From assembly GCA_902729315.2 (NCBI GenBank), contig LR746268.1:8105501-8169500 (forward strand): DNA of 64,000 bases, given 5' to 3'. Each line of letters begins with the position of its first letter. Position 1 is the stretch's first letter. The notes under the pieces are model-generated. The model was not told the origin of the DNA and searched no databases. It saw only the letters and a program-made list of their open reading frames with translations. The stretch comes from Spirodela intermedia (Eukaryota > Streptophyta > Magnoliopsida > Alismatales > Araceae). Of the stretch, positions 36,677-49,300 are shown piece after piece. Both the position numbers and the translations under genes were made by a program.

Positions 36677-38302
36677 CCCAAGCACCCAGGCCTTTCCTCC
36701 CGTTTCGCACACCAGTTCGTCTTCCATCCTCCCCCCTCCGACTTGTTCTCTCTCCAAGATCTTGTAACTATTCATCGAAAACTGAAGCCTGCTTGAGACA
36801 ATGCATTGAAATCTGCAGGCCGCCCCCACTTAATCTGCACATAGTTCGTCACAGTATCACCTCTTCCGCGCAAATAAGCTTAGATTCCAAGGCCAATTTA
36901 CGAAGAAACAAGGCCATCTCTCGTGGCCTTTCATCCAGTATGGGGAAGAACCCAAAACATATCACGATCTAATACCTTTTTTCTAAGACCCCCTAAAGCT
37001 GATGACACATACCCGACGGGTTCATGCTCCCTTTAAAGTCTGGGGCGAAAATCCCCAAACTGGTGGAGTCTCTACTAAAGGCCTCCAAACCTCAGGAACA
37101 CTGAACCCATCAGGGTGATATGTTGAGAAGGCAAGTGAATCAGGGATTGAGATCTGACACAGAGGAATGGAGATTGCCTACTCCTCGTAGGCAACAAACT
37201 AGGCAAAATATTAAATGCACGCAACAAAAAATCATAGTAAGCAAGAAGGAACAACTTTGCTGGCATCTGCAAAGGTTGTGGGGGGGGGAATCATCGGAGG
37301 GAAAAATAACCAAACCATGCGGAGTCGAATCATATAGACGGGAGGCGTCAGTGGCATCTACCATATGATTGAAACCAAATATCAGCTGTGCTTATACCTC
37401 CCACGAAAAATATACCAAAGTAAAAGACACATCGGCAAGAAGATCCGGTGCTGGACCTCAAAAAGGTAAGACCCTAATTGCGAGATGGGAACAAGTTGGA
37501 AGTAAGAACCACATCGGGGCTTGGTGATCCAATGCATTCCTTCAATAAATGACAGTAAAGGAGTAAACGATTCCTAGCAAGAGAGCCCTAATCGACTGGC
37601 AGAGTTATATAAGCAAGCTCACACATTTCCAGTGAGCGAGAAATCCATACATACCCACACCTCAGTGGGCATCCCCAGTTCGTGGAAAACAGGCAACTTT
37701 CGCTCCCATCCAAGGGGAACCAACTGCAGGATGATGGCGTGAAAGGTTGTACAATGAGTGAAGAAGAAAGAGTGGAAACTGAGAGCCTCGCAGGTCTAAA
37801 GGATTCCACTCCCCCAACAACAACAACAACACCACCCAAATATCAAATGTTAATTTCCCTTTGAAAACAGAAAGTCGAACGACTAAACTAAAGAACAGGG
37901 AAGTCAAATGCTTACTGCTATTACAGAGAATCACTGCTTTCACAGAGGAAAGATTTTTACAATACGGGGTCCCTCAAAAAAAGCTCAACGAGTTCGAAGC
38001 GTACCCTAAATACAGATGAAGGAAACATGGTCCCCCCTATGCCGTCATGGATCATATGGAATCTATTGCATCGTTGATGCAATAACCAAACTAAACAATG
38101 GGTCTAAATTCTTTGCTATTTCATTCATACAGACCATCAGGTAGCATATGATCGAGACAAGATTCTTACTGATGGCATAAAAGATTAAAATGTTACATGA
38201 GACTTGATGGCTTTTACCTCAAAAGATTGTCGCTGACCATCTAGCTTGAGTGCTATTCCCATGTCAGATGCAGGAATAAGAAGTGACTGTACGAATAGTG
38301 CT
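36677..38302. other. spacer between FBPase and ISY1 3' ends
   Basis: Convergent 3' regions. No coding region, RNA gene or transposon domain recognised; a G9 run lies near 37281 and an AAC repeat near 37820. Confidence 0.5.
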
Positions 38303-39208
38303 CTAGCGTTGCACATTCAACATGGTCTTTGCCTCAATTTGCTCCTCCAACAAATTTTCACTCATGTACTTGCTCAGCAACTCCATCTTTTTCTTCTCCA
38401 AAACCATTCTCTCGATCTCCTTCTCATCCGGCAGGGGAACATGGACCACGAACTCCTGTTCCTTCATCTTTTTCTCTCTCTCCGTCTCTTTTCTCCGCTC
38501 CTCCTCCACGACATCCTCCTCTCCTTCGTATAAGATTTCTCCCACCACAGGCCCCACTGTTACCAATTCCCCACTCTTTACAGCCTTCCTCGCCTCCTTC
38601 CTGATCGCGTCCATCATCTGCCATTCCGCCAGTGCCTGCGCCCGCATCTCCTCCTGCGCGGGGCCCTCCAGCTTCTCCAAAATCCCATCCTCTTCATCCC
38701 TGAATCCATAATAGCTGGCGTCGATCCTTTTGTATATGTCGTACCGCGTTCGCCTCTTCCTAATCTCAGGCGGCTTCTCGAAGAGCTCCCTCACGCCGGG
38801 AAGCTTCTTGGCCGCACCGAAGTACCGGTATCCCGGTCCACGGCCGCTAGGGTTGGGAACGTCCACGATGTTCCCGTCCAGATCAGTCATCTTCGCGGAA
38901 TTTTTCAGATAGTTCGGGCCACCCAGCTCTATGATGCGGCGCTCCCAATGCACCCGCTCACGGAGAAGCTTGTTGATCTCGTCGTTGAGGTCACGGAGCC
39001 GGTGCTCGCCTAGACCCTCGTTTTGGATCTCGCTCACCTTGACGCCGATTTCTCGAAGGATCTCGCTGCGCCATCGGTCGGCCTCTGCAAGGTCCCGACA
39101 CTCAGAAGCAAGGTAAGGGCGACGCTCCTTGGGCCTCTTCTTCTCCTCATTTTTCATGGTGATGAATCGATTCAGCATGGACTGCGCTTTCTCCTCGTTA
39201 CGCGCCAT
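38303..39208 (-). CDS. ISY1: pre-mRNA-splicing factor ISY1 homologue
   Basis: ISY1 is a component of the NineTeen/Prp19-associated complex of the catalytic spliceosome and acts in the nucleus. A single uninterrupted frame of 301 residues starts MARNEEKAQSMLNRFITMKN, the near-invariant ISY1 N-terminus, and continues with RPYLASECRDLAEADRWR, IQNEGLGEHRLRDLNDEINK, HWERRIIELGGPNY and GPGYRYFGAAKKLPGVRELF. The C-terminal third is charged and coiled-coil-like (KEQEFVVHVPLPDEKEIERM). Length fits plant ISY1. No intron is visible in the coding region. The promoter has a clear TATA box and an unusual 8-bp repeat array. Next gene on the other side is transcribed divergently. Confidence 0.95.
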   Translation of the reverse strand: MARNEEKAQSMLNRFITMKNEEKKRPKERRPYLASECRDLAEADRWRSEILREIGVKVSEIQNEGLGEHRLRDLNDEINKLLRERVHWERRIIELGGPNYLKNSAKMTDLDGNIVDVPNPSGRGPGYRYFGAAKKLPGVRELFEKPPEIRKRRTRYDIYKRIDASYYGFRDEEDGILEKLEGPAQEEMRAQALAEWQMMDAIRKEARKAVKSGELVTVGPVVGEILYEGEEDVVEEERRKETEREKKMKEQEFVVHVPLPDEKEIERMVLEKKKMELLSKYMSENLLEEQIEAKTMLNVQR

Positions 39209-39213
39209 CTTGC

Positions 39214-39227
39214 CTCCGAAACCCTAG
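39214..39227 (+). promoter_or_regulatory. telo-box in the ISY1 leader
   Basis: AAACCCTAG just upstream of the ISY1 ATG, matching the plant telo-box (AAACCCTA), which often occurs with site II elements in promoters of growth-related genes. Confidence 0.6.
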
Positions 39228-39315
39228 ACCAGCAGGCAGAAACCCAACGAGCTTGAAGATGAACAAGGGGAAGAGAGAGAGAAAGTCTACCTAGAAGCTG
39301 TGCGCCTCTGAGAGG

Positions 39316-39325
39316 GTATTTATAG
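39316..39325 (-). promoter_or_regulatory. TATA box of ISY1
   Basis: Minus strand GCTATAAATACC, about 110 bp upstream of the ATG and directly downstream (in the ISY1 sense) of the 8-bp array. Confidence 0.75.
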
Positions 39326-39333
39326 CTCTAGAA

Positions 39334-39421
39334 AATGGGCTAATGGGCTAATGGGCTAATGGGCTAATGGGCTAATGGGCTAATGGGCTAATGCGCTAAT
39401 GGGCTAATGCGATAATGGGCC
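39334..39421. repeat. 11 x 8-bp AATGGGCT minisatellite (site II array)
   Basis: Seven perfect AATGGGCT units, then AATGCGCT, AATGGGCT, AATGCGAT and AATGGGCC. Nine units contain TGGGCT or TGGGCC, i.e. TGGGCY, the site II element bound by class I/II TCP factors. It sits 10 bp from the ISY1 TATA box. Confidence 0.95.
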
Positions 39422-40739
39422 GATATTCAAAAAGTTGGCCCCGCTAGGCTCTGTTGTACCCTAGTTCACCCAACGGTTGTGCGTATGCCGGTGGTCTGAG
39501 CCCGGTCCACAGCATCCCTGTCCGGCAGCGCTGTCCATACTTCGCCGCGGCGGCGGGGAAGGGTTCTTGGCCGGCGGCCGGCACAAAGGCGCACTCGTTG
39601 CACGCGCCATCGGAAGATACTTCAGGGGCAAGGGCTGGTTCTTTCATCCCTGGGATTTCGAGGACGTAGCTCTGCGGCGTGAACGGGCCTCCTGGCGACT
39701 CCGAGCTGCAGCGACCGCCCATTTTGTTCCCCTCTTGCTGTTCTTGATGTTCTCTTGGATGTTGCCTTTCCTCAATTCCGGAAAACAGGTATTCCGGGCG
39801 TTTTTGAGATTGCGGTTGCGTGCCTGAGAGAGGCCCTTGCTCTTGTCGTCCCATATCGGGAACCGAGAGTCGGACTGGTGACTTCCCTTCTTTCCCCACC
39901 ACCTCTATTTATGAGCGGAAGCACCTCTTCTTTTTGACACTTCTCCGTTTGCTTGCTAGTGTTGGTCGATACTCCCTACATTCGTGGGACCAACAGGACG
40001 ACTTCCACAAGTACCAGGAAGAGGGGTGGCTCGTGACTAGGCGTTGAAATGACATTCGCCTCCCGCCTTCTTTCCCGATCCAAAAAGGTGTTCCCTTTTT
40101 TCTGTGGCTCCGATGTGCCGGATTATAGGTTGATTGCTTATTTACTTTTTGAGAATATGCACTTCTGGAATGGATTTATGTTGTCCGACCTAGATTCGGA
40201 TAAATGTTTTCTGAGTATTTCCACTCATTCTCTTCCGTAACTGGTGATTTCAACCAGTGGTGAATCCTTCCGTTTTTATTGTTACGCATTGAGAATAAAC
40301 ATTATGAAAGTTAGAGAATCACAAAATATGATTCTCATGTAGATTTTTGCGTTTCTTGTCACCTGTTGCAGCAACATAGTACGACTGATGCCAGGTCAAA
40401 CTTTTAGACTGAAATTGGCAATCAGGCTTTGTTTTCCGTTTATGAAATAGTCGACAATTTTTTTGTAAAGTTGATCTGTGCAACTATCATATAGAACCAA
40501 TTTGAACGCTCAAAGTATTGAATACAACATAAAATGAAGCGGAGAACTAAATGCAATGATAGGAAGCCAGAAAAAGAGACAAATATTCAGCCTTATCTAA
40601 CAAGGTTGTAGATGAGCCAGGAGAAAAAACCATAAAAAAGCAGAAGAGGAAGGTATTATGCCCTAAATCAAGTTCATTAGGTAAGTTTGAAGATCACCTC
40701 CCTTTTCTATTGCTATAGATTACCTGAAAACATTCAATG

Positions 40740-40850
40740 CTGCTCCGTTGATCATGTCCTGTTTAGATCTGATGATTGCTTTGAATTTTCTCTTATTTCT
40801 CCTTCCATATAACCCACAAGATAGCTGGTAAGACAATCTTTGAACACACA
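40740..40850 (-). mobile_element. LINE (non-LTR) retrotransposon 3' relic
   Basis: Minus strand LPAILWVIWKEK followed by stops matches the tail of plant LINE reverse transcriptases after the zf-RVT domain (LPxxxWxIWKERNxRIF). Only this short motif is convincing. Confidence 0.55.
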
Positions 40851-42236
40851 ACATCAGCAGCTACAGGACATGTAGGATTCAATTGTTGTATTAGATTAAT
40901 AATATCTGAATAATTTCCAACTTGATATTCTCAGATCCACTGGGGGATGATCAGTAATTTCCTCTTGCAACCACTAGAGAACACTTCTGTTTTGAATGAG
41001 GTTTGAGATTTGAATTCCGAAACTAGTCAGTGAATAGTTGGTGACTAATTTCAGCAGATATATTTTTTCATTTTCGAGTGTTTACTTCCAAGATATTCTA
41101 AATCACCCAATTCTACACTGACGATCACCATGGTTTTGGAAAAGAAATAAACAGAAGATGAGCCTTCTATGTTCTATCTCCATTTTCTCCTTCTTCTTGA
41201 TATCCTTTACCATAGTGTGCTATCACATTAGGAGGACCCTAGGGTTCCTTCCATAATATAGATTGCACTGGTCATAGAAATCTCTGTCCGAATCTTAAGC
41301 ATATACTTGGTCTTGTCCCGGGATACATTGTTGAGTTGGGCAACTTTGTTACTAGGAACGTATCATTCGGCCAAGTGTCCTCCCAAATAAGTTTAGTAAA
41401 AAGGGTGAATGTTGATTGCCATTTGCCCACATAGTTGACCGTATCAAATTGGTGGGCTAAATTTATCTCTACTCGCGAATCTTCTGTAGCATCTTGCATG
41501 CCATTTAAGATTTTTCGAATGTGTAGAGTCGTTAAAACATTTCACAGCATATTTAATTGCCTGGTTTCATTAATAGTTACTTTTCAGAGAACATCAACTG
41601 TAATTATTCGTGTTCGGGTTATGTATGGTCGAAGGGTAAATTCATAGTTGATGGATAAAAAGGTTTGAACAAATTTTCCCATATGCCGTGTTTATATTCG
41701 TTTAGTGGATGAGTGGGCGTAATCAGGTCATAAATACTAGTTCCTGCTTCCTGTGCTTTTCTATTAAAAAAAAAAAAGCTTTTATAGATGGGAACCATTA
41801 TCCGATTCCTTAGTCAAATGATGTCAGAGTTCATGACTATAGGGTATTTGAGAAGGCAGACACTATCAACTATCAGTTTGTATTCATGTAGAATTAAGGT
41901 TATTATCCTCCCCCTTCTAGGAAAGATGGAGGAAGGATTCTGGAGTAGGTTTTTTGATGATGGTGTAGAATACGATTCTATTGTATTGGCTTCCAACATG
42001 GTGTCCATCACGAGTAAGTTAGTGGCAATACCCAACATGGTGCTTTTCTTTGGAGACTCACCTGGAGAGCATACTGACATATGACTGACTTGCTCCGTTT
42101 TCTAAAGCAATCAAGATGACCAATATTTCTTAGGAACGCAAATCATTCTTTTGTGGCTTCCTCCTATGTGCAAATTATTTGTAGATTTTGTGGTGAAATT
42201 CTTTAAAATTCTCCAATATCATGGACGAGCTAGACA

Positions 42237-42369
42237 CCTTTGAAGGCAGGGAGTGTGACAACGTACACGCTTCCCCGGTCCTTCTCATCAGTTGCAGGGT
42301 TTGGTGGCCCGAAATTGACTTGGCTTCGCCAAAAGGCCTCATCTCGCAAAGCCCGGCTCGCAAGGCGAC
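42237..42369 (-). other. exon-like coding segment of unknown identity
   Basis: A GC-richer island in AT-rich DNA. The minus strand has an acceptor (TTTTTCAG|GTCGCC) and a donor (TTCAAAG|GTGTCT) enclosing an open frame: ASRALRDEAFWRSQVNFGPP, then NPATDEKDRGSVYVVTLPAF. The composition looks protein-like, but I do not recognise the family and see no partner exons. It may be a captured or remnant exon. Confidence 0.35.
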
Positions 42370-43612
42370 CTGAAAAAGTAACGTGGAGAAGAGGAATCAA
42401 CAAACAAACAATCAAGGAAAAGCGAAGGCGCTTGCGTAAAAAAAAAATGAAGATAGAGGAAAAAATAGGACAATGACCCCAAAAGGAAGAAGTATTCTAC
42501 AGTTATATATTTTTGAAAAGGCATCTTTGAGGGTGTGGTGAACATCAAGAGTGACTGTTGAATATAGGGATCGATTATCCACGAAATGTTGTGAACCATT
42601 TCATTGAACAGCGAGAAATAGAGTGAACCTTACTTTTGAATGGTGACAAGACACAGGTTACGAATGCTTTTTGTGAGGAGGGCTCTCAGTGACTGCATGG
42701 TTAATTTGTCTGCATTACTAAAACCCTGCTGTAGAGACCACATATTTTCTTAAAATATAATTTTGAAAGATACTAAAATGATGCATAGAACCAAGCATTT
42801 CTAACTAGATTGATACTTAGGTGTTCTATATTCAGGGGGACAACTAGAATTAATCAGTGTCTCTTATAGTTAGGTAATCGATAGCCACATGAAAAAAGAT
42901 ATACCCATGGATGTGTTCAACTTCAGACAATTGCATTTTCATTCATAATTAGTCGGTTGGTGTTGTAGGAAAAAACACAATGTTTTTTTTAAACTTGCAT
43001 ATTTCCCTCTCCATCTGACAATGAGTTAAATCGCTTGGCCAGGAAGGTAGGCTATATTCGCTAAGTTGTTTTATGTGCTTTCTGATAGGCAACATATTTG
43101 TTACATTAATTGAATTTGGTCAAATTGATGGGAAAAAGGTTTACAGTGGTGATAGTAACATATGTTAGTAAAAACTAAGAGCATCATACGTTTTGTGAGC
43201 TGTCATTATAACTAAAATTTTTACTTAGGTGAGATATGGAGTTATTCCTGGAGTAGGCAGTTTGTTGATACATGTCGGATTTTGACTGAAGTGTGAAAAG
43301 TATCACATGATATTCATCAAACTATTGTCATTCCTTTATTGTTAGTCAATTTCAATCATGAAGTTTAATCTCATAAGATATGCCCAAGGGGTTTGGATGT
43401 ATGAAAAGTGTAGTGATATCTTCATATGTTCATGTTCTTCAGGTGAGTTGTGTTCATGTTATTTTTTTGAATGGTAGAATCTCACTTATAGTAGATCGAA
43501 ATTTCTGAATGTATATTTGTCTTTCATGATGTTAGACTTTGTTTTCATCTTCCTCGGATCACTTTGATCTGAGTTTACTGACTTGTTTCCTTTGTCGTCT
43601 ATGATCCCGTAG

Positions 43613-43712
43613 TTTTATGGTGCTCGAATGACTGTACGACATGAATATGACATCGTACATTCATGTGTCAAAACGGTTGCAACAGTGACCTTCCCTTCTA
43701 TGATAGCCGATG
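43613..43712 (+). other. possible upstream exon of the NHL gene
   Basis: Acceptor CCCGTAG|TTTTATGG and a strong donor GATG|GTAAGA enclose 33 open codons (FYGARMTVRHEYDIVHSCVK...). The exit phase fits the next exon at 46392. Not recognised as part of the family, so uncertain. Confidence 0.35.
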
Positions 43713-46391
43713 GTAAGAAATATTTTCATGTAATCTTACATACATACATATAAAGGATTGGTTTTTTTCATTTGCCACGCTGTAGATGTGTATCATAGAT
43801 CTTGAAGAGAGCTCATCAGTTCACGAAAGATAAAAGTACCAAACATAGGGCAGCCCTGTAAATACCAGTCAGAAATCTGCATTGGTTGCATTTGAATAAT
43901 GGAGATTACGCAGATCTGGAAGGGATGCTTAGGAAAAAGAATTGTGGAAGTGCAAATCATTTCAAGAAGGGGTTACGTGCTGGCATTTTTAAGTTACATG
44001 TTGGATTCAGTTCAGCTGGAAATTGCCAATGCATATCATACTATGTTATAGTAGAGGTTGACATTTTTAAGTTATGCATATAATTAATTCTTGAAATTTA
44101 TATTTATATTTTTGCATATAATTTCAGAATTGTATGTATAAAACTATTGGAGTTCTAATTGAGGTGTACTGTAATAATGCCGCATACATTTGGAGACCGC
44201 CTTAACTGTTGTGCTATAAGCTGTGATTACGTGCTGGCATTTTCCTTGTGTGAGGCTCATGCTCCTTATTTCTTGGTTACTATTAAACATTAGGTAACTA
44301 CTGTCTCCTTTCGTCAAGTGCCTTTTACCTTGTATTCTTCCTATGATCGTGTGTCTGCGCCTGTCTACTATGGGCTCCCTATAGACATTAAGTTCTTCAG
44401 TGATGCTATAGTCAAATTGAATGGGTTGCCTGTTATGGTTGGAGACATTTGATATGCTTGTTCGTGTTCAATACAAACTCTCACATACTACAGTTATGAC
44501 TGAGCATATCTCTGAAAATGGTAGAGAGTGGAATGCATTGTTGTCGGATTACAATAGGATCCACTGGAAGAGTTGCACTCCATTGAGTAGATCTATCCTC
44601 GCTAAAACTGTGGATTTCTTCATAACTACTTTTCTACCTTGAAAACAAGGTGTAATGAGCGCTGTAATTATTAACAATGTCGACTGATATCCAAAGAGAA
44701 CAAATGCGATGGGGTGACTTAGCCCCTAGTTACCTATTTATCTGTTGGAAGGAATGCATAATCAAGAGCTACAGGGGATCTAGTACTAGGCGTCTCAAAC
44801 TCTACTTGATCTCCTCAAATCAATGCAGTCAAAGCTCTGAAGAGGAAATACGAAATCTGACTAAACACTAATATTTCATTCTCACGTTCAAATGATGCGG
44901 GACTGATTTATTTATGCCAGTTCCGAATGATACAACTGGACCCAGACTGAACCAAACCGGTCCGGTTCATACAAGGGAGAAAAGAAACCTTACGCCCAAA
45001 CAGTGTGGACTTAAGTACAAGGAAAAAAGTATTCATGGAAATAAAATGTTCAGAAGTATTGACGTTGCCTGACACTAGGTAATTTACATTTATAGTTCAC
45101 TCTCTGATGCCATGGTGAAGTAAGAAGTAAATTGTTGTAGCAAGATCAAGCGTTGAGGCAGACTGAGTCTTTGTTCATGCAGCATATGCACTGATGCAGT
45201 TGAAATATCTTGTGTAGGAATTTGACATCATTGATTACAGTGACATCATAATCATGCACTGTGATAACTAAGTTTCCTTTTCCATTGCCGGCTAGTTCCA
45301 TATGAGAACCACATATATTGAAGCTTTGACTTTATTTGGGAGGCTGAAATGGACTAGAAAATTTGTACTCTCCATCTCAGATTCGAAGTTCAAATGCATA
45401 TCTATCGGTGAAGTCAGTGAGTGCTGTACTTTCTCTTTCATGTGAACTAGATGGGCATGGTTGATGGACATGTGCTTGCTTAGAAGGGAGATTTAGAATA
45501 GTTATCTGTGTTATGCATATGAACCCATAGGCCTCATCTGCTCGTTCACAAATTAAACTATTCTGTTAAGAGGTGCAGAAGGTAAATGTATGGTCTGACT
45601 AACTTATTCATTAAGGTTTTTCATGCACTATCCATATAATGGCAGCTCCCTGGAGTGATGGTTTTATGGACCTTTTAACCAACCTTTGAGTAATCATAGA
45701 ACAGAGGACCAAAGGATATGGTGGTTCAAGTTACATGCAACTTGGAAGGAAGAGTAATGAAAAATTCACAATGCTGAGTTTTTTAGGGTGACATAGTGCA
45801 CACTTTGTTTTTGATTATGTGAGAGAGTGGACTATGATCTTTTTTAGAGGCGGTCAAGAATCCGTCATTTTCGGTACAACGGATATAAACGTAGTCAGCA
45901 ATGGATACAAACCAAAAAATCAATGTACAATGAATACGATGGATCTTTTTAATTGATCATTTATTTTTGATAGAATACATTACAAGCCCCCTCTTTTCAA
46001 AAGAAAGGAAAAGACCATGGGAGTTCAGAAAACTTCCTCCTTTCAGTAATGTGCTGACAAATCTTTTCTCGGATCTTGTTCACCTTTACCGTTTTCTTTG
46101 TATAATTGGAAATTTTCTAACCTTTTCACCGATTTTGTCCAATTCTTGTAAGCTCTTGCTGTACGTTCCTGATCCTAGTAGATTTTTCGGGGCGCAAGTA
46201 GCAAAATGGTTGTCATGGAAAACTTTTTGTAATGGTAGGATGCTTACTGTTGTTATTTTTGTTTGCCAGTGCTGTAATTTAATTGAAATGCTGTGACATA
46301 ATCCTCGCTCAGACCACTCAATACGTAGCTACATCATGCATGATGACAGTACATTGCAATGACATCTAACATCAACTTTTCTCTTGACCAG
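43713..46391. other. putative intron or upstream region of the NHL gene
   Basis: AT-rich with short open frames only; nothing else supported. Confidence 0.4.
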
Positions 46392-49300
46392 AGATTCTAA
46401 GCGTAAGCCCTAGACAGAGGATCACTGATTCCTCTTCTTCTATATCTTTTGGTCAGTTGTTGAGAAAAAAGTACAGTGGTTTTGGTCTGGACCATCATGG
46501 ACGCAGGTAATATAGATCATCTCCAATGAAGTTAACGTTTTCTTGACCTTGCCTTGCTGGCTTTAGTGCTGCTTGTCGTTTATTGAGGAATTGCAAAAAT
46601 CTTAACTCGTCCAATTTATTGCGTATCATTTTTGGTTTCTCTTTTGTTTTTCGTAAGAATCATTGTTCTGAAATCCTGGATGGTGCTAACAAATTCAAAG
46701 CTTACTATACCTCTGTGTGATCATTGAACTGAGTATTTTTTATCTAGATTATGATTTTAGTAATTTTAAAACTTGTGATTAAATGAATAAATTTTGCTAA
46801 AATTGTAAGCTTTGGAAAATTTCATTTCTAATTTTCCATAAGCAGTTGAATCTTCAGGTTCTCGATGGTGTCAGATGCCTCTGATGACCTATTTACCGTG
46901 GATAATTTTTCTACCTTCATCAAGTCGGCCATTGATGAGCATGAAGGTATTTCACTACAATTCTGAGTAAAAATTTCCGGCAATGTGGGTCAACAGTTGA
47001 GTATTCATTGTTCATAAGTTAAATGATGATGCTCCGATGGATGGTTAGTTCAGAATGTTGTCGAACTTGCAAATTATAAAATCATTGACTTGAATAACGA
47101 CTGGAATGCATCCGTTTCTAGAAGGTTATTTAAACAACAGAGGTTCATTCGTTCGACTATTTTTTCCTTTTCTGTCAGCAGCGTCATTTCTCTTTCACGA
47201 TTGAATCTTAACCTGTGACACTTGCATTCCACTTCAGAAACAATTTTATATTTCAAGGGAACCTGCAGGTCCTAATTATTTTTGGTTAAACAAAAATGAA
47301 AAGCACAAAGAGTTACTGAAGAAAGGTGAAGCATTTATCGTCCTTGTTGGTGTATTCTCCAAGGATTCTGTGGTGAATTGCCACCGTGGGCGGATCATCA
47401 TGTTTGAGATCATGAAATCTCTTCAGCAGAGGTAGATTAACCGCAAGCTTATAGTTATAAATGGTTGGTTTGGTGATAGTTTTAAGTTAGTGTGCATCCT
47501 GTTGCAGATATCCGTCACTTCAAGTATTTGGTTTTCAGTCTGGCCGCTCCATTTGTTCTCTTGCTGCTCAAAGTAAGATACTCAGGACCATCATGGAAGA
47601 GTACATCACTTTTCCTATCTTATTATCAGAAAAGGAGTTTACTGAGGTGAGTGATATATTTTCTGTGTCATATATCTTTATCGTGTCATTTCTAGGAATC
47701 TTTGCCTGAATTTCTTCTCTGAAGCTAATTCCTGAATGAAATTTGACCTTAGAAATTGTCTACTGTGAAATTTTGTCTCAGAATGGGCCATGAATTCGCT
47801 ATGTAAATATTAAAGATCCACTGACTTCACTTCAGGATAAAATTACTGAGAGCCCGAACTATTTTAGTCTCTTGTGAATAGCTCGAAGGATATCTGCATT
47901 CCCATTTCAGATTAGGTTACCTTATAAAGTATCATGGGAGTCTTGTGATGATAAAGACTGGCCGTATTGCCTTATTTATCAACATTGATTTTTCTTTGGT
48001 AAAGGATTTATTCACAAAACGGAGCTCATTTTGTCAAGACAAAAATTTGAAAGTTGATGCACCTTGGAGAGTACCAAAGGTACACACCTTGGAGAGTACC
48101 AAGCTCGCAGCTATTGTTTTTTGGAAAGTAGTTGGTATAGCAATGTCATTTAAAGAAAGGTTATATATTCAGGTGTGTTAAAGTATGAGGTCTAAATAAT
48201 TCCCAATCCATCCATTGACATGATGGAGAAACAACCTTGAGAGAGTTATGAACACAAACGAACATGATCCTCTCTTTTAATACTACCAAATCTCATCACT
48301 CTTTCTTGCCACAAGCTAACTTTAAAACCAGGGAAGATGTACTGCTGTCCCATCTAAAAGTACACCTATTTTGCTTCATACCTATGGTTTAAGTAGTTGA
48401 TGCAAAATGAGCCAGCAGGTCGTGTGATCCGCATTTGTTTTTCTAGCGTTATATGGACTTTAACCAATGGTTACCAATGTAACTATCACGTTCCTACTGC
48501 ATTACCTATAACTGGCTCCAGAGAAAGCACATTTTAGGGTCTTGCTAAGTTTCTCCTTCCTCCTCACAGAAGCTTCGCACATTGTGAATACTATCTATAT
48601 AACTGGCTGGCCGATCACAAATGGGAAGTCTCCGATGCATAATATGATGTCCTAACTTGTGTCTAGTACCTCCTTCTAGGGCAATACGATACACTAGTCA
48701 AAACTAATCTAAATTTCAATATTAAATTCTCATTAATTTTCAGAGTCATGCAATCTACTATCTGCATTGATTATGGCCTGGCATCTGAGCTGTAACTATG
48801 TGTTTGCTTGCTGTCAGAGCCATGTTGTGTCTTTTGTGTATTTCATTGTGCAAATGTCCATCCTTTTCTCAATAACTCAAATATGTTTGGGATTCGTAAT
48901 GGGTGGTTCTTGAAGACTCTCAGATCTCAAGTGAGCCTTGCTATCTGCTATTCGGTGATATTAATAGTCCTCGTATACATCACAGATGGGATAGTGAACT
49001 GGGAGCAATAGTAGAAGGTAAGATCTCATTTCTCCAGGACGTTTTACTGCAAATTTTACTTATAGATACAACCTAAATTGTTACTTTAATTTCATGAATC
49101 CTGCTGTCAGCCATGCAGAGGGAAGTCTATTACATCAATTATCGTCAGTTGTGCTAAAACAACTTTTTCTAAATGCGCCATTTTGGTTGTTCTATCAATA
49201 CATGTATTTGAGATCTCTCACCAAAGTATGGCGCAATTGAACGATGTCTAATGAGAGAACAAACATATTTATTTTTTATGGTTAATTTACAGAAAGTGTC

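Larger units (their letters stand above)
39422..43612. other. upstream region of the NHL gene with relics
   Basis: GC-rich to about 39.75 kb, likely a transcription start region for the plus-strand gene, but I could not define a first exon. From 40.2 kb it is AT-rich. Inside are a LINE relic (40740-40850) and an exon-like minus-strand segment (42237-42369). Other open frames are short and unsupported. Confidence 0.4.

Noticed and set aside
39444-39902. 152-codon minus frame and overlapping plus frames near 39.5-39.9 kb
   Set aside because: Overlapping frames in GC-rich DNA with no recognisable motif or splice context; may be leader sequence of the divergent gene.
44421-44642. 73-codon frame (MGCLLWLETFDML...)
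   Set aside because: Isolated in AT-rich DNA, no family match, no splice support.
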